A stretch of 64,000 nucleotides of DNA, taken from NCBI RefSeq assembly GCF_032118995.1, contig NC_092648.1, forward strand, positions 1,813,001 through 1,877,000. Reading direction: 5' to 3'. The position numbers were made by a program, and so were the translations under genes. Under the pieces are notes generated by a model, which saw nothing but the letters and a program-made list of their open reading frames with translations, was not told the DNA's origin and made no database searches. This DNA comes from Asterias amurensis (lineage: Eukaryota; Echinodermata; Asteroidea; Forcipulatida; Asteriidae). Positions 11,401 to 24,030 of this stretch are shown piece by piece. Positions within the stretch are counted from its first letter, which is position 1, and every line of letters starts with the position of its first letter.

Positions 11401-12857
11401 GGTTTTTTTTTAAATTTAAACGATTAAACGTGACTTTTTAAACCTGAAATTTTATTTTTTATTTTTTATTAAATGCGCAAGTATTTTAAAAATGGTTTTC
11501 AAGAGATTAGGGGAATCCACCTCGCCCCTAAAAAGGAGCATAAACGTGACGTCATGTCGGGAACCCGAGCCGTCGGGCCCCCTGGCTGCGTGCATATAGA
11601 GACGTGTGCACTGTGTGGCCTGGTACCTAGGCGTGTAGTTATGGACCAGACTCTTTTTGCCAACGATATGTTTTAATTCCCGACGTGACGTCGATGGTAG
11701 GGGGCGGTAACAATCCACCAAAGGGGGGGCATGACTTATTCGCTAATTACGCAAGTGAGATATGTCGGGGGGAAAACAAAACACATTTTATTGAGGTTCA
11801 ATACATTATCAGAAATAAATGACAGCAAAATTAACTGTTTTATTTTAATTCACTGCAGCATCCCTTTAAAACAGATCAGAACTTGACATTCTCCACAATT
11901 GCTAGAGAACTAAACTCTTGAATCTACATGAATGATAAGATAAGAGTGTTATTACCTGTGTCCTATTTTAGGAAACTACCCAAATGCAGCTCATTTACTG
12001 AAAATCTACTTGGTGGCGGGTAGATTTCTTTGGAGATTCTAAGCCTGGCAACAACAAAAATACAGTTTGCATCATTAGTGATAACAAACAATTGGATTTT
12101 GTGTATACTTTCAATCAAAATTAAATGAAGAAACCAAACACTGATAACAGCAAAACACAATTGCGGGGACTTTATCTTAATCAATATTGTTAGTCTTGTT
12201 GGAATCTCAATTTTGTTTGAGGGGGACTACCAAACACCAGAAACAGTTCTCTTGGGGATTGGTGCTGGTCTGAACTTTATTATAACCTTATTTGTGGTGT
12301 GTTGAGGCCGAGTGGTTTAGGACACTGGACCCAAGCTCTGGTGTTGTCAGCAGCAGAGTGCGGGTTCGAATCTCGGTCATAACACTCATGCCCTTGAGCA
12401 AGGTACAACCATAATTTATTCATAAAAAGTTGGGAATGTGTGAAAATCTGTTCTACCAGCCAGGCACCTACGGATGATATGTGTACGTCCTTACGGACTG
12501 TGAAGGCGGTTACCCAGGCTATTTCCGCCCCAGGAGTAGGTCGCAACATGCCCTTGGGGCAGTGAGGTATCTCTCAGAATGAATCTAATCTGCAAATGGC
12601 TTACAAATTTGAATTACCAAAAGGTGAAAACACCAAAAAAGCAAGACAAACACATGGTAGAAGAAATCTTACTGTCATTTGAAGACAACCAATTGCTGGG
12701 TTGTTCGGTCATGGTCCACAGATGAACAGCCATCGTCTTGATGCCATTATTGACGTTGTTATACATGTTGCTCTCCTTTATACTATGTAGCCTTCAGCAA
12801 CGTCAGTAGAGGTGACTCCCTGCACTTGATTTCGAGGAACAGTTTATAGCTGAATCT
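2362..12857 (-). CDS. Unrecognised multi-exon gene with tandemly duplicated exons (acidic protein)
   Basis: I do not recognise this gene. On the minus strand there is a candidate first coding exon (12673-12857, ATG at 12766). It is followed by a series of short exon-like modules with acceptor and donor consensus: 11956-12044, 10801-10903, 10183-10306, 9653-9746, 8833-8957, 7625-7733, 5265-5363, 2823-2923 and 2362-2458. Three copies of an acidic exon lie at 5818-5988, 4487-4652 and 3635-3815. The acidic exon starts with ETKPYQQMMQSSQGSAKLKD, continues with a Glu/Asp/Ser tract, then ETPPSSRNK. The ATG exon and the modules at 10801, 7625, 5265 and 2362 all end in a phase that joins the acidic exon in frame. 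The exon after the acidic one is not identifiable, and the 3' end may lie left of the window. Several modules carry in-frame stops, so this may be a mix of live exons, alternative first exons and dead copies. RNA evidence would settle the structure. Confidence 0.35.
2622..2742. repeat. Dispersed repeat linked to module A (copy 1)
   Basis: This block contains 'acaagacctacagctgt', 'ccttccagaggatga' and 'aaccgggatttgaaccc'. It recurs at 5058-5175, in each case just below a module A copy, so it was carried along by the segmental duplication. The last motif resembles a B box on the minus strand, suggesting a tRNA-derived origin. Confidence 0.6.
2823..2923 (-). repeat. Exon-like module A, copy 2
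   Basis: The acceptor is TGCGGCAG-like (CTGCAG reading GCCGCAG) and the donor is GAAG|GTAAAT. The DEVYLSRSR-type frame is interrupted by a stop. The downstream ATG frame reads MSSPTE. It is closely similar to copies at 2362 and 5265, with small indels. Confidence 0.4.
2973..3563 (+). mobile_element. tRNA-Leu-like SINE (family 1) with internal insertion
   Basis: The head matches a tRNA: A box-like TGGCCGAGGAGATAAGAGCA, anticodon-arm region 'ggactcaagctctggtgc', and B box-like GGGTTTGAGTCTCGG. A conserved body follows (CTCTCCACCCAGGGGTAAAT, 'ggctgcatactcccc', 'gaagccctt', 'gtgaaaagcgtgatataaaa'). About 250 bp of unrelated sequence, including a T/G homopolymer at 3294-3315, splits the body. The same SINE sits at the same place in the neighbouring units at 3933 and 5413. 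Confidence 0.8.
3635..3815 (-). CDS. Acidic exon, copy B1 (open)
   Basis: The acceptor is TCTTACAG and the donor is ACAA|GTACGT. The exon is 181 nt and open in the frame that starts one base into a codon. It encodes ETKPYQQ, MMQSSQGSAKLKDLDGLGD, a 23-residue Glu/Asp/Ser tract, IEKANRLSPETPPSSRNK. The composition suggests a disordered acidic segment. I know of no family match. Copies B2 (4487-4652) and B3 (5818-5988) share both splice sites. Confidence 0.5.
3933..4415 (+). mobile_element. tRNA-Leu-like SINE (family 1), duplicated with its unit
   Basis: Same head and body as the copy at 2973, with the same flank 'gtgaaaggagtgtgtcttgg'. Shared flanks show that it was copied by segmental duplication rather than by an independent insertion. 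Confidence 0.8.
4487..4652 (-). CDS. Acidic exon, copy B2 (open)
   Basis: The acceptor is TCTTACAG and the donor is ACAA|GTACGT. It encodes ETKPYQQMMQSSQGSAKLKD, LDGLGDSEEDEDDGSSNDEE, DDEATISETPPSSRNK. It differs from B1 mainly by in-frame indels in the acidic tract, as expected for a coding copy under frame constraint. Module A3 at 5265-5363 lies upstream and joins in phase, giving MSSPST|ETKPYQQ. Confidence 0.5.
5058..5175. repeat. Dispersed repeat linked to module A (copy 2)
   Basis: Second copy of the block at 2622-2742 ('cttccagaggatgaagcaaa', 'caaccgggatttgaaccc'), again adjacent to a module A copy. Confidence 0.6.
5265..5363 (-). repeat. Exon-like module A, copy 3 (open)
   Basis: The acceptor is GCTACAG and the donor is AACAG|GTAAAT. 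The exon is fully open in one frame (DTPIADEVYLSRSRC, then a shifted tail). An ATG near its end gives MSSPST, which joins the acidic exon in phase. A one-base difference from copy 1 after 'cccagctt' changes the frame of the last third. Confidence 0.45.
5413..5748 (+). mobile_element. tRNA-Leu-like SINE (family 1), third copy in the array
   Basis: Head with GCCGAGCAGATAAGAGCACC, then the usual body to 'gtgttatatgaaaaccaatt'. Same flank as the copies at 2973 and 3933. Confidence 0.8.
5818..5988 (-). pseudogene. Acidic exon, copy B3 (frame disrupted)
   Basis: The splice sites match B1 and B2. The start reads QSSPGSAKLKDLDGLGDSEE, but the frame is lost within the acidic tract, and the frame that continues reads unrelated residues (SYMMKKVIRLPDIFL). 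The 'ETPPSSRNK' nucleotides survive in another frame. This looks like a dead copy. Confidence 0.45.
6007..6215. repeat. Flank of the duplicated unit
   Basis: The stretch starting 'tttattggagttgccagagt' and ending near 'gtgcttagcaagttttttgt' matches 4669-4880, and its first part matches 3838-3900. It marks the right edge of the repeated segment. Confidence 0.6.
6604..6760. mobile_element. Fragment of the TTTGCGGTAACACCATGTG inverted-repeat element
   Basis: Shares 'tgaggtatcaatgtatattt', 'gcggtaacaccatgtg' and 'cttgccaggtagagtt' with the fuller element at 51606-51965. Confidence 0.6.
6918..7289. mobile_element. Nonautonomous DNA element with TTTATAACACCCC ends
   Basis: The ends are TTTATAACACCCC and its reverse complement GGGGTGTTATAAA. 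The interior is unusually CpG-rich for the window. It holds two adjacent small hairpins at about 7026-7053 and 7058-7087, each with the core GCGCTAGTC...GACTAGCAC. No coding capacity was seen. Confidence 0.65.
7290..7459. repeat. Near-perfect palindrome abutting the previous element
   Basis: The left arm starts 'acaaatattgactgctt' and the right arm ends 'aagcagtcaatatttgt'. The arms also pair through 'atgactccctcggtgatc' and 'gagcgttctattttccc'. The centre is 'tcggcttcga'. This is a hairpin MITE or an extruding palindrome. Confidence 0.8.
7625..7733 (-). CDS. Possible coding or first exon C of the unrecognised gene
   Basis: The acceptor is TTTTCAG and the donor is AACAG|GTAACT. From the ATG at 7700 the frame reads MKLQRLKLTELVTTVSLMGL, then SVPLT, ending in the phase that continues into the acidic exon (VPLT|ETKPYQQ). 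The donor side resembles module A (CCATTAACAG|GTAA). The exon is supported only by splice consensus and phase. Confidence 0.3.
8237..8465 (+). mobile_element. tRNA-derived SINE, family 2
   Basis: The head 'tctagttggtaagacactgc', B box GAGTTCGAATCCCACCCGAG, then a body with 'ctcgggaaagtactgagtat' and 'tgtatgggtaaaaacc'. Other copies lie at 54779-54966, 57172-57345, 17588-17668 (partial) and, on the minus strand, 42800-42900. It is treated as a SINE rather than a tRNA gene because the same body follows each head. Confidence 0.8.
8833..8957 (-). repeat. Exon-like module E, copy a
   Basis: The acceptor is GATACAG and the donor is AAAAG|GTAAAG. One frame reads SPQRSTHQPRRCLRTAVDEL, then PNNVQRVR and a stop. 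It is about 90 percent similar by eye to 10183-10306, including 60 bp of flank on the donor side. It shares the core 'ctacttg(g)ttg(a)tgagtaga' with the modules at 9653, 10801 and 11956. Confidence 0.5.
9204..9552. mobile_element. Hairpin MITE, family P
   Basis: The ends are TTTAAAGGCATTGGACACTA and GTGTCCAGTGCGTTTAAA. The interior is colinear with the copy at 670. Confidence 0.85.
9653..9746 (-). repeat. Exon-like module E, copy b
   Basis: The acceptor is GTGTTTCAG and the donor is GAAAG|GTAAAG. One frame gives VSISKDVYPSTSRP then a stop; another gives FPSLKMSTHQQVGPR then a stop. No frame is open across it, so it is a non-coding exon or a dead copy. Confidence 0.4.
9848..9985. repeat. Copy of the 'gggtacaaccatgtgt...gctcgtcttcag' repeat
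   Basis: Shares 'acttgcgggtacaaccatgt', 'gtgttggct' and 'actctgctcgtcttcag' with 46181-46380, 45120-45255 and 60520-60640. Family not identified. Confidence 0.5.
10183..10306 (-). repeat. Exon-like module E, copy c
   Basis: A duplicate of 8833-8957 with flanks (10110-10340 versus about 8767-8995). A one-base deletion in the core shifts one frame. One frame then reads VISTESTHQPSRCLRPAVDE, LPNNVPRV and a stop. The splice sites are retained (GATACAG; AAAAG|GTAAGG-type). Confidence 0.5.
10801..10903 (-). CDS. Exon-like module E, copy d (fully open)
   Basis: It has an excellent acceptor (TTTTGTGTTGCAG) and donor ACTG|GTAAAT. It is open from end to end for 34 codons: SLFSHQLTIFKDIDPSTSRC, PRPTIIKDLYSQVT. 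It ends one base into a codon, the phase needed for the acidic exon (QVT|ETKPYQQ). This is the best candidate among the modules for a translated internal exon. Confidence 0.4.
11382..11870. mobile_element. Nonautonomous DNA element, TTTAAAGGGTGGCTGCAGTG ends
   Basis: The left end TTTAAAGGGTGGCTGCAGTG pairs with the right end CACTGCAGCATCCCTTTAAA. Subterminal arms also pair, for example 'acgtgacgtcatgtcggga' with 'ttcccgacgtgacgtcgat'. The centre is GC-rich (about 11520-11660). No coding capacity was seen. Confidence 0.75.
11956..12044 (-). repeat. Exon-like module E, copy e
   Basis: The acceptor is TTGTTGCCAG and the donor is CACAG|GTAATA. Joined to the ATG exon at 12673 it would read NDSLESPKKSTRHQVDFQ then a stop, giving a 46-residue protein. 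The other plausible frame reads RISKEIYPPPSRFSVNELHL before its own stop. Confidence 0.4.
12296..12580 (+). mobile_element. tRNA-Leu-like SINE, variant tail
   Basis: The head is GAGGCCGAGTGGTTTAGGAC with B box GGGTTCGAATCTCGG. Its tail differs from the copies at 2973-5748 and includes 'ttccgccccaggagtaggt', seen again near 30520-30620. Confidence 0.75.
12673..12857 (-). CDS. Candidate first coding exon of the unrecognised gene
   Basis: The acceptor is CCTCTTTCAG and the donor is TGACA|GTAAGA. About 90 nt of leader precedes an ATG at 12766 in the context AGCAACATGT. The frame gives MYNNVNNGIKTMAVHLWTMT, then EQPSNWLSSND, ending one base into a codon. That phase fits both the module at 11956 and the acidic exon. 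No family is recognised. Confidence 0.4.
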
Positions 12858-12859
12858 CT

Positions 12860-14845
12860 GAAAGAGGTTTACATATAAAACAAATCAGTATGCATTGATG
12901 GGTGGTTACAAATGCTGGTGGTGACCCCCCTGCCCCCCCCCCCTTCCCCACAGAGTGTCAGATTGTATATTTTTGTTGAAAATTAAGCTTATTTCCGCTA
13001 ATGAGAATATTAATTGAAAATTAAACATGACCCCACTAGAGAATGATTAAAAAAAGGGAAGGAAAGTTCGACTGCGATTTAAGATGAGAGAGGAGACAGG
13101 ATGGAGGACAGAAAGGGGAGAGTTGGGTGGGGGAGAAAAAAATTAAAAATTCTCAACATATTTTACATCTAATTTTTTTTTAAACTGCATGGTCCTCTTT
13201 ATCTTATGATTATGAAAATTATTTTACACTTTTCAACTTTTCCCTTATATTTTACCCAATCGATTGAATTGAATGTATATTCTAACAAACGAGTAAACAA
13301 AAATATCGTTGAGGAAATTATTGCATCGAGCGCAAAATTTTACATGATATAGCAAATAATGAGTCTAAATATTCCTTTAGTTAGGTAAAAAACAAACTAA
13401 AAGAATTACAAACTTCCCCCATTTTGAAATTTTAATCATTTTGACTTATTACGAACATCACTATTTATTCACTTTCAGGGGAAATGCAATTTTTAGGATG
13501 ATGTTTCTGTGGTGGAGGTTAAAATATTCAGGACAACGTAAAATCAAAGTCAATAAATGTAACGTACACTAACATAACACAACCAACATAACACTGCCAA
13601 CACTAACACTAACCATGCTAAACAGTGATTTTGGCTTTGCTGGGGGGGGGGGGACACCAATCCAATGTCAATGACCAACAAATTATCTGTTCAATTTGCA
13701 TCCAAACAAGGTGGACTAGACATTGGCCAAAATGCACCATCATTGCTATTGCTGTTGTCGTTGAGGAGACAACTTATTTGGCAAAGAAGGTTCTGTGTCT
13801 AAACTGAATTCTGTGTCTAAACGGATTCTTATGAGTTGGTTCAACTGTACTGCTGTATGTACAAATGGGATGCGGTTTTTAATCTTTGCATTTTGTGCCG
13901 AAAACACCCCTAAATTTCTCAAAGTTTCACCGATGAAAAATCGTTCTGACATCTTACTTTAATAAACAAGAACATTATCAACTCACCAACGCACGTTTTT
14001 CAGTAGTTTACCCTCGGAACTCCTGTGAAAACCTTGTTTTTTGAGCAAAAGTCATGACGTCTAAAGAAAAAATAGAAGAGTCTTCCAAATTTTCGCGGCA
14101 CCTCGTTTGTTTGCATTTAAAAGCCCCACATGATACGGGTGAGACTATTATTTTGAAGGGGGTTAATAAATCGTTTCATTATTAAACTAATTTTTAACCG
14201 TCAATATTTGTATTGACTGGCAACATAATTGCTTCCTGGGGATTAAGAACAGTATCTTTTGAAGAAAAAAGAAGACAATTTGAAATAAATAAATCAAAAT
14301 GTTTGTCTTGTCTTGAAAATGTAATCACCACCACTACCCATTTAATAATTCCCAAGTCTAACATGTGACTGAGAAAGCTGTCTTTGTGGAGGGGGTACAT
14401 GAGCCAATAACAATTGGTCAAACTGTATAATTTCTGATGTTTTTATGTTTAAACTCTGACTAAAACTTTCAAAAGGTCCTTGAGAACAAATGTTTTGAAA
14501 CGAAGTGTTGGGTTCATCAATTTCTTACAAAATATGTTATAAAAGGCGTGCCCAACCCACCTTTGCCCCGCCCACCCACATTATGTACGTGGTTAACTCT
14601 TGAGGGCGGTACATAGTATTTTATTTTTTACAAAATGTAGTCTGTGCACTTTTTGTGCAGACTTTGATTACGTTGAACTAATGTTAGAGAAGTCTGGGGA
14701 GATGAACATTGAATGTTATTGTTTTTGTTGATTTTATTTTACACACGTGTCTGACCTGCTGACTGCTGTACTACACAACACCCACCACTCAGCATCACGA
14801 TCAAAATATCGCCCTCTGCTATAGAACGTTAGAAAGGGCTTAGAA
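12860..14845. other. Intergenic; probable promoter region between divergent loci
   Basis: Contains C and G homopolymers (12929-12950, 13642-13652), an AT-rich stretch, and short minisatellite-like 'aacataacac' repeats at 13565-13615. The unrecognised gene runs left and ALKBH6 runs right, so the segment could serve both promoters. No TATA box was assigned. Confidence 0.4.
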
Positions 14846-18926
<4,081 letters not shown>

Positions 18927-18967
18927 TCAAGAGCAGGATAACTGCATCACAGTTTATTTGTAATTAC

Positions 18968-18973
18968 AATAAA
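18968..18973 (+). terminator. Polyadenylation signal candidate for ALKBH6
   Basis: AATAAA 42 bp after the stop codon. A second AATAAA lies at 19074-19079. Either could direct 3' end formation. Confidence 0.5.
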
Positions 18974-19109
18974 ACCATCATTGAAACGGCCACTATGAAA
19001 GTTTTAGAAAAGTCTCTTCTACATTTTGTTTCAATTCATTTTAATTATTCTGGTTGTGAAGCCAAAGACTCCCAATAAAGTGAACTTATTCACTGTACTA
19101 GCCAAGAAA

Positions 19110-19302
19110 CCAATGGAGAAAAGACATGGAAGGAAGTTTCAGTTTAAGATGTGGAAGGAAAACCACAAACAAATTATTCAAGGGGAAACCAACGAAGTCG
19201 GGTACGGACTGAAAACCCAATCCACGTAGTGCCCCTGGCGTGATTCGAACCGGGTCCTAGAGGTGGAAGGCAAAAGATACCACTACGCCAACTCGACTAC
19301 AT
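19110..19302 (-). mobile_element. tRNA-derived SINE, family 3 (minus)
   Basis: The minus strand carries a B box in 'ggcgtgattcgaaccgggtc' followed by a body with 'gggtacggactgaaaaccca'. Related copies lie at 34768-34880 (-), 41447-41545 (+) and 54297-54441 (-). Confidence 0.65.
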
Positions 19303-20750
19303 AAAGTTAATCATTTTGTTTAAAGGTGGGGGTCGGGACCGGGACCTGGCCGTAGCAACCCATTTCTAACCAAAACAAAATAATCGGACAGTTATCAAAC
19401 TCAACTTTGCAATCACTCTATTTTTTTCCATTTTTATTTTCAATTTTTCCAAACTTTTAAACATCAAATGTCAACTTTCTTGTCCGTTCGGACAATTTTT
19501 AAGAAGACTGTTGCAAAAACTAGTGTTTCTCATTAATATTAGTTATAATATTATAATCTAAACCAAATCCCAGCATGGAGTCATTGTACATTATCTACAG
19601 ATAGTTCCATACTTTAATAATATCTTTTAGAGCTGACAGCAGCACAACGCTTTCTTTAGAAAACCACAAATTTGTTTCTAAAAAGCTTTTGCTAAATGTT
19701 TTTTTATAAGGACAGAATGTTATAAGTTGTTTACAGCAGAATAAAGTATGATTTGGAACTCACACAAGATAAAATGATTCATTTTTATATGTCAATATTT
19801 TTGCCAGAGCTTAATGTACACAAACAATAATGACCTTCGCTCTTCACATAACGGCACTAAAAGGAAAAATTTATTTAATGAAAGAACAAATTTCAGAGAT
19901 TAGGGACACCCTTATACTATACTTATTTTATACCAGAAGTCTGAACCTTCAAAGCATATAACCTCAAACATAATGGTGTTAGAAGTTTTACTGTACGATT
20001 CAATATTTTCATTGATTCATACTCTGGCCTGATACTGCACGGAGGCAACAAAGCAAAATTTTGCCTCCATGCCCCCCTAGTCATTGCCTTGGTGCCCTTG
20101 AAATGCTCATGTAAAAATTTACAACTTCCTCATACATGTACACGCCATTGGGTGCCTTTTACCTAGGAGAAAATGCTTAGGTGCAATTGGCCTTTAAAAA
20201 CGAGGCCTGCATACATAAGTTTGCAGTTAGTTTCATTTTTTAACTTTCTGATTTCATAATAATAATTTGTGGTTTCCCTCGCTGGATAAAATTCTATTAA
20301 AAAGTGAACTGTGAACTTTTTCATTAATGGGTGCAAGAATGAAACTCGACCCTGAGTAAACACAGGAAAGAACAAGGGGGGGTCTTCCGAGGAACAAGGC
20401 CACACAAATATTACTTGAACTTTGATATCATTTAGTCTTTGGAACTCCATGGACAACAACACCAGCTGCATATGACTTTGCATTGATCAATAATTACAAT
20501 GAAAACGTTTCATTTCTAGCTACTTTTTTCCCCGTTTACAATAAATTTCTCCAACCCCCCCACAAGAACCTTTTGCTACAATCAGATTGCTATACAACCT
20601 ACAATATAGACAACTATAATAATCGTAAAATAAGTAGAAAAAAAATCAATCGTGAAAAAACCACACGTCAAATTATAGCTCAGCTGAAAGAGCGATGAAC
20701 TTATCAATTGATAGTCAATGTAAGGTTCCTCTTCAAAAACCTGATTACCA

Positions 20751-20915
20751 GGGCCCAATTTCATAGTGCTGCTTAAGCAGCTTAAAAAAATGCTTAACAG
20801 TTTTCTGCTTAGCATAACTGAGCAGGATACCAGTCACAAATTGTACAAGTGACATGGTAGTTTGGCTGGCAACGTTATTCTGGCAAGCGTAATTTTGTTG
20901 TGCGTGACTCTATAC
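20751..20915 (+). mobile_element. Left part of the GGGCCCAATTTCATAG / GCTTAAGCAG MITE
   Basis: 'cagggcccaatttcatagtg' and 'gtgctgcttaagcagctt' match one end of the element at 49878-50052. The opposite end was not found. Confidence 0.55.
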
Positions 20916-21006
20916 AATTATAGATGAAGGGTTATGCTACTTGGACTTTGTCAGTTTGTCTTCTTCATATTTTCAGTAAATCTGCAGAAACAAAAAAGTG
21001 AAGCCA

Positions 21007-21480
21007 GATGCACTAGACTCAAGCTCTGTTGTTTCTGATCAGCAGAGTGTGGGTTCGAGTCCTGGTCTTGACACCTGTGTCATTAAAAGCAAGACACTTG
21101 AATCTGGTCAAGGGCACCAGACTCAAGCTCTGGTTTTTCTGACCAGCAGAGTGTGGGTTCGAGTCCTGGTCTTGACACCTGTGTCATTAAAAGCAAGACA
21201 CTTAACTCTGGTCAAGGGCACCAGACTCAAGCTCTGGTTTTTCTGATCAGCAGAGTGTGGGTTCCAGCTCCAGAAAAGCTGTAGGTCCTGTGTGTTATAA
21301 TGCACATAAAAGAACCTGTGTACACTTATCGCTAAGACAAGTGGTTTGCCCAAGAAATTCTACTAATGGCTGCAGAATGCGCTGCAGCACCCTATAATTC
21401 ATTACCAGTGCTATATAAGATGGGTCTCCTAATTCATAACAAAGCTCTGCTTATCATGTTGAAAAACAAATAACGAGCCC
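21007..21480 (+). mobile_element. SINE with its tRNA-like head repeated three times in tandem
   Basis: The unit 'ccagactcaagctctgg'...'gagtgtgggttcgagtcctg'...'agcaagacactt' (about 106 bp) occurs at about 21009, 21116 and 21222. A normal family 1 body follows, ending in 'gtgctatataagatggg'. The first two units have complete B boxes. Confidence 0.75.
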
Positions 21481-22204
21481 TTCGATACGCCCCTAGGGGT
21501 GTGATAAACCGCTTAATAATAAGAACTCGGTAATATTATCATTATTATTCATGAATAATGTTTGTTTTGGGGGACCTTGACCTTGCAGCCAGACACATTA
21601 ATTCATATGGGACTGATAACTGATAATGCTGCTATATACACAATGACGTCTACCATTATTATTCCATTTCAATCAAATATACAGGTATCAAAAAACTCAA
21701 AATTTCTTGTCAACAGTTTCAGTATAATTATATTCACTCACTTTTAAAAGGCATTTTTTTCTTCTTAAAAGATACGGCATTTTGAACAAATTCACACAAA
21801 TCGTTTTAACTTTATATACAATAGATTTGACCTTGTTTACAGAATAGATGACCTTTAACCCTCCTACATGTACGTCCCCTAAGATTACTCGTCAATTAAA
21901 GTAACATCCCTACTCATTTTTAAGGAACATTACAGAATTGGTAAGAAAAATAAATTGTCTAAGATCACAGTTTTACATAAAACTTACACTGTTAAAGTTA
22001 TGTTGGACCGAGGCCTGTTCTAGTAAACCCGGTTATGTTTTTCATGGGATCAGGCATACCCTCCATATTCAGAGTCCAACAGTTTTGGTGTTGAGTTAGT
22101 GAATGGTGTCGGACTGAGGACTGCGCTAGTAAACTAAGTATGCTTTACATGGGATCAGGCAAACCACTCTAATTTTTGTGCTAACTATAGCAGAAATTTT
22201 TTCC

Positions 22205-22544
22205 TTTAAGGGATTTGGGTACCTTTTCAAAATGTCCATAGATTTACATTAAACTTATAGGGTTTGAAGATAATGATAGTGGAAAGCTTCCCTTCAAATT
22301 TTACTTACTGAGGTGCTGTAGTTTTTGAGAAATGAGTAAAATAATGTCATGAAAATACATTCTCATGAGACAAAAATTATTTTCATGACATTGTTTTACT
22401 CATTTCCCAAAAACTACAGCACCTCAGCACGTAATATTTTCAGGGAAGCTTTCTACTATCATTATCTTCAAACTGTGTAAGTTTAGTGTAAACCTGTGGA
22501 CATTGTGTTTTTTGTCCTACAAAAGTTACATAGACCCTTTAAAG
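22205..22544. repeat. 340-bp palindromic hairpin element
   Basis: The arms pair almost throughout, for example 'gtgctgtagtttttgagaaa' with 'ttcccaaaaactacagcac' and 'tgtcatgaaaatacattct' at the centre. The ends are CTTTAAGGGATTTGGGTACC-like and GACCCTTTAAAG. It is a MITE related in layout to the copies at 34073 and 61702. Confidence 0.8.
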
Positions 22545-23325
22545 CTTCTTCTTTTGCTTCTTGAATTAACATTGTTACGTCAATCATTTTCATACAGTCA
22601 TGACAGTAAGCACCGTACATGTCGTAAGGTTAGCATGCCTTTAAGCTTACCATTAACAGGGCTATGAAATGGAAATTGCACAGTAAGCACAAAATCAATC
22701 GTTAAGCAGCTCTATGAAAATTAAGCCCTGATGATCTCCGTCCGATTGTTTATCCATTTTCTTGTTACCATGGAGGAATCCATAGCAACTTAATTGTTGT
22801 TGCAATTAACTTGGAGGACACTGGAGGGAAGCATTTCAAGGGTAGGTTTTATAACTATACATTCAGGAAATTAGATTTCCTTCACCAATGTAATAAATTG
22901 TCACATCAGTAAATAAAAGTCACAAATATTGTCACTGAAGAAAATATGAAATAAATTCCCTGAATCAATTTTTGGGGGTAATAAGTATTCTTATTATTAT
23001 TAGTATGGTTTTTTTTTTAAGGCAAAATGATAAACAAATAAACGCATCTGTAAACAAGACAAATTCCTCTCTAAATCTGGGGGAAAAAAATGAGAAAAAA
23101 AAACAGACAAATCTTGAAGATTCTATACACTGTGATTTAGCTACAGTAGCTGTACATTGGCTATGACATGCCTTCAATTCTACACACGCAATGTGTGGCT
23201 CACTCTTAAAAACATTTTAAATTCTGTTCAGATTTCAAACAAAGGTATTTGCCAACTCTATTCACACGTGATCTTTACTCCAATCATTTCTCTTAGCAGG
23301 TGATTTACACACGGCATACCGGGGT

Positions 23326-23858
23326 TTTAAAGGCAGGGTTTACCTTTGGTAATTACTCAAAAAATTAAAGACCATAAAAACTCGCTGAAGGGCATCGTAA
23401 AGGTGTGTATGCTTCGTTTTTTGAATAGGCCAAGGGCACCGAGGCGTTTTCTTCTTGGTAAAGGGCAACCTACTGTAGCATTTCAAGGGCACCAAGGCAT
23501 GGAGGCAAACACCTTCATTCCCTCTGTTAATGTAAGTATCAGGGCTGTTGGTGGTGCATGTAGATATAAAACACTGTCAGAAACAACCCACTTTGAAGTA
23601 GTGTAGCTTCAGAGAAATACATGACGTAGGTAGTTTTTATACCAACAAATGTGCACCTGAGAAAGGCTTCAGGCTTGAAGCCTTTCTGAATGCACCTGAT
23701 TCTATGCAACAAGGATGTTTTGTCTGTCATTATTTTCTTGAAACGATGACCAGTCAAGCCAAAATTTTCACAGGTTTATTATTTTATCTTTTGTTGGGAT
23801 GCAACAAATGGGGGACACTGGTCTTTGACAATTACCAAAAGTATACACTGTCTTTATA
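23326..23858. mobile_element. Family P MITE interrupted by another repeat
   Basis: The ends are 'ttttaaaggcagggtttacc' and 'acactgtctttata'. The interior at about 23420-23520 contains a block with 'gggcaccgaggcgttt' and 'caagggcaccaaggcatgg' that belongs to a different family, so this is a nested structure. Confidence 0.6.
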
Positions 23859-23882
23859 GGCAGCATTTCCACATCGCTGTAC

Positions 23883-24030
23883 TAATGGGAGACTTTGAAA
23901 CGCTAGGTGGCAGCAGACTTGCCAGGTAAATTTTCATTGTTTCTTTAGCTCTGGGCATGCGCACATTACCGAAAACACTGGGAGTTTACCTAGTAGGTCT
24001 GCTGCCACTAAGCGTCTAATAAGTCCCCTA
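23883..24030. mobile_element. MITE, 'gggagactttgaaacgctaggtggcagcag' type
   Basis: The arms are 'gctaggtggcagcagactt' and 'aggtctgctgccactaagcg'. A second copy lies at 57823-57967 and a half copy at 42905-42967. Confidence 0.75.

Noticed and set aside
13746-13952. Minus-strand frame starting MSERFFIGETLRNLGVF as a first exon
   Set aside because: No convincing donor in frame before low-complexity sequence and no recognisable homology; kept only as a possibility.
14053-14190. Plus-strand frame starting MTSKEKIEESSKF upstream of ALKBH6
   Set aside because: 44 codons only, out of register with the ALKBH6 start exon and without recognised homology.
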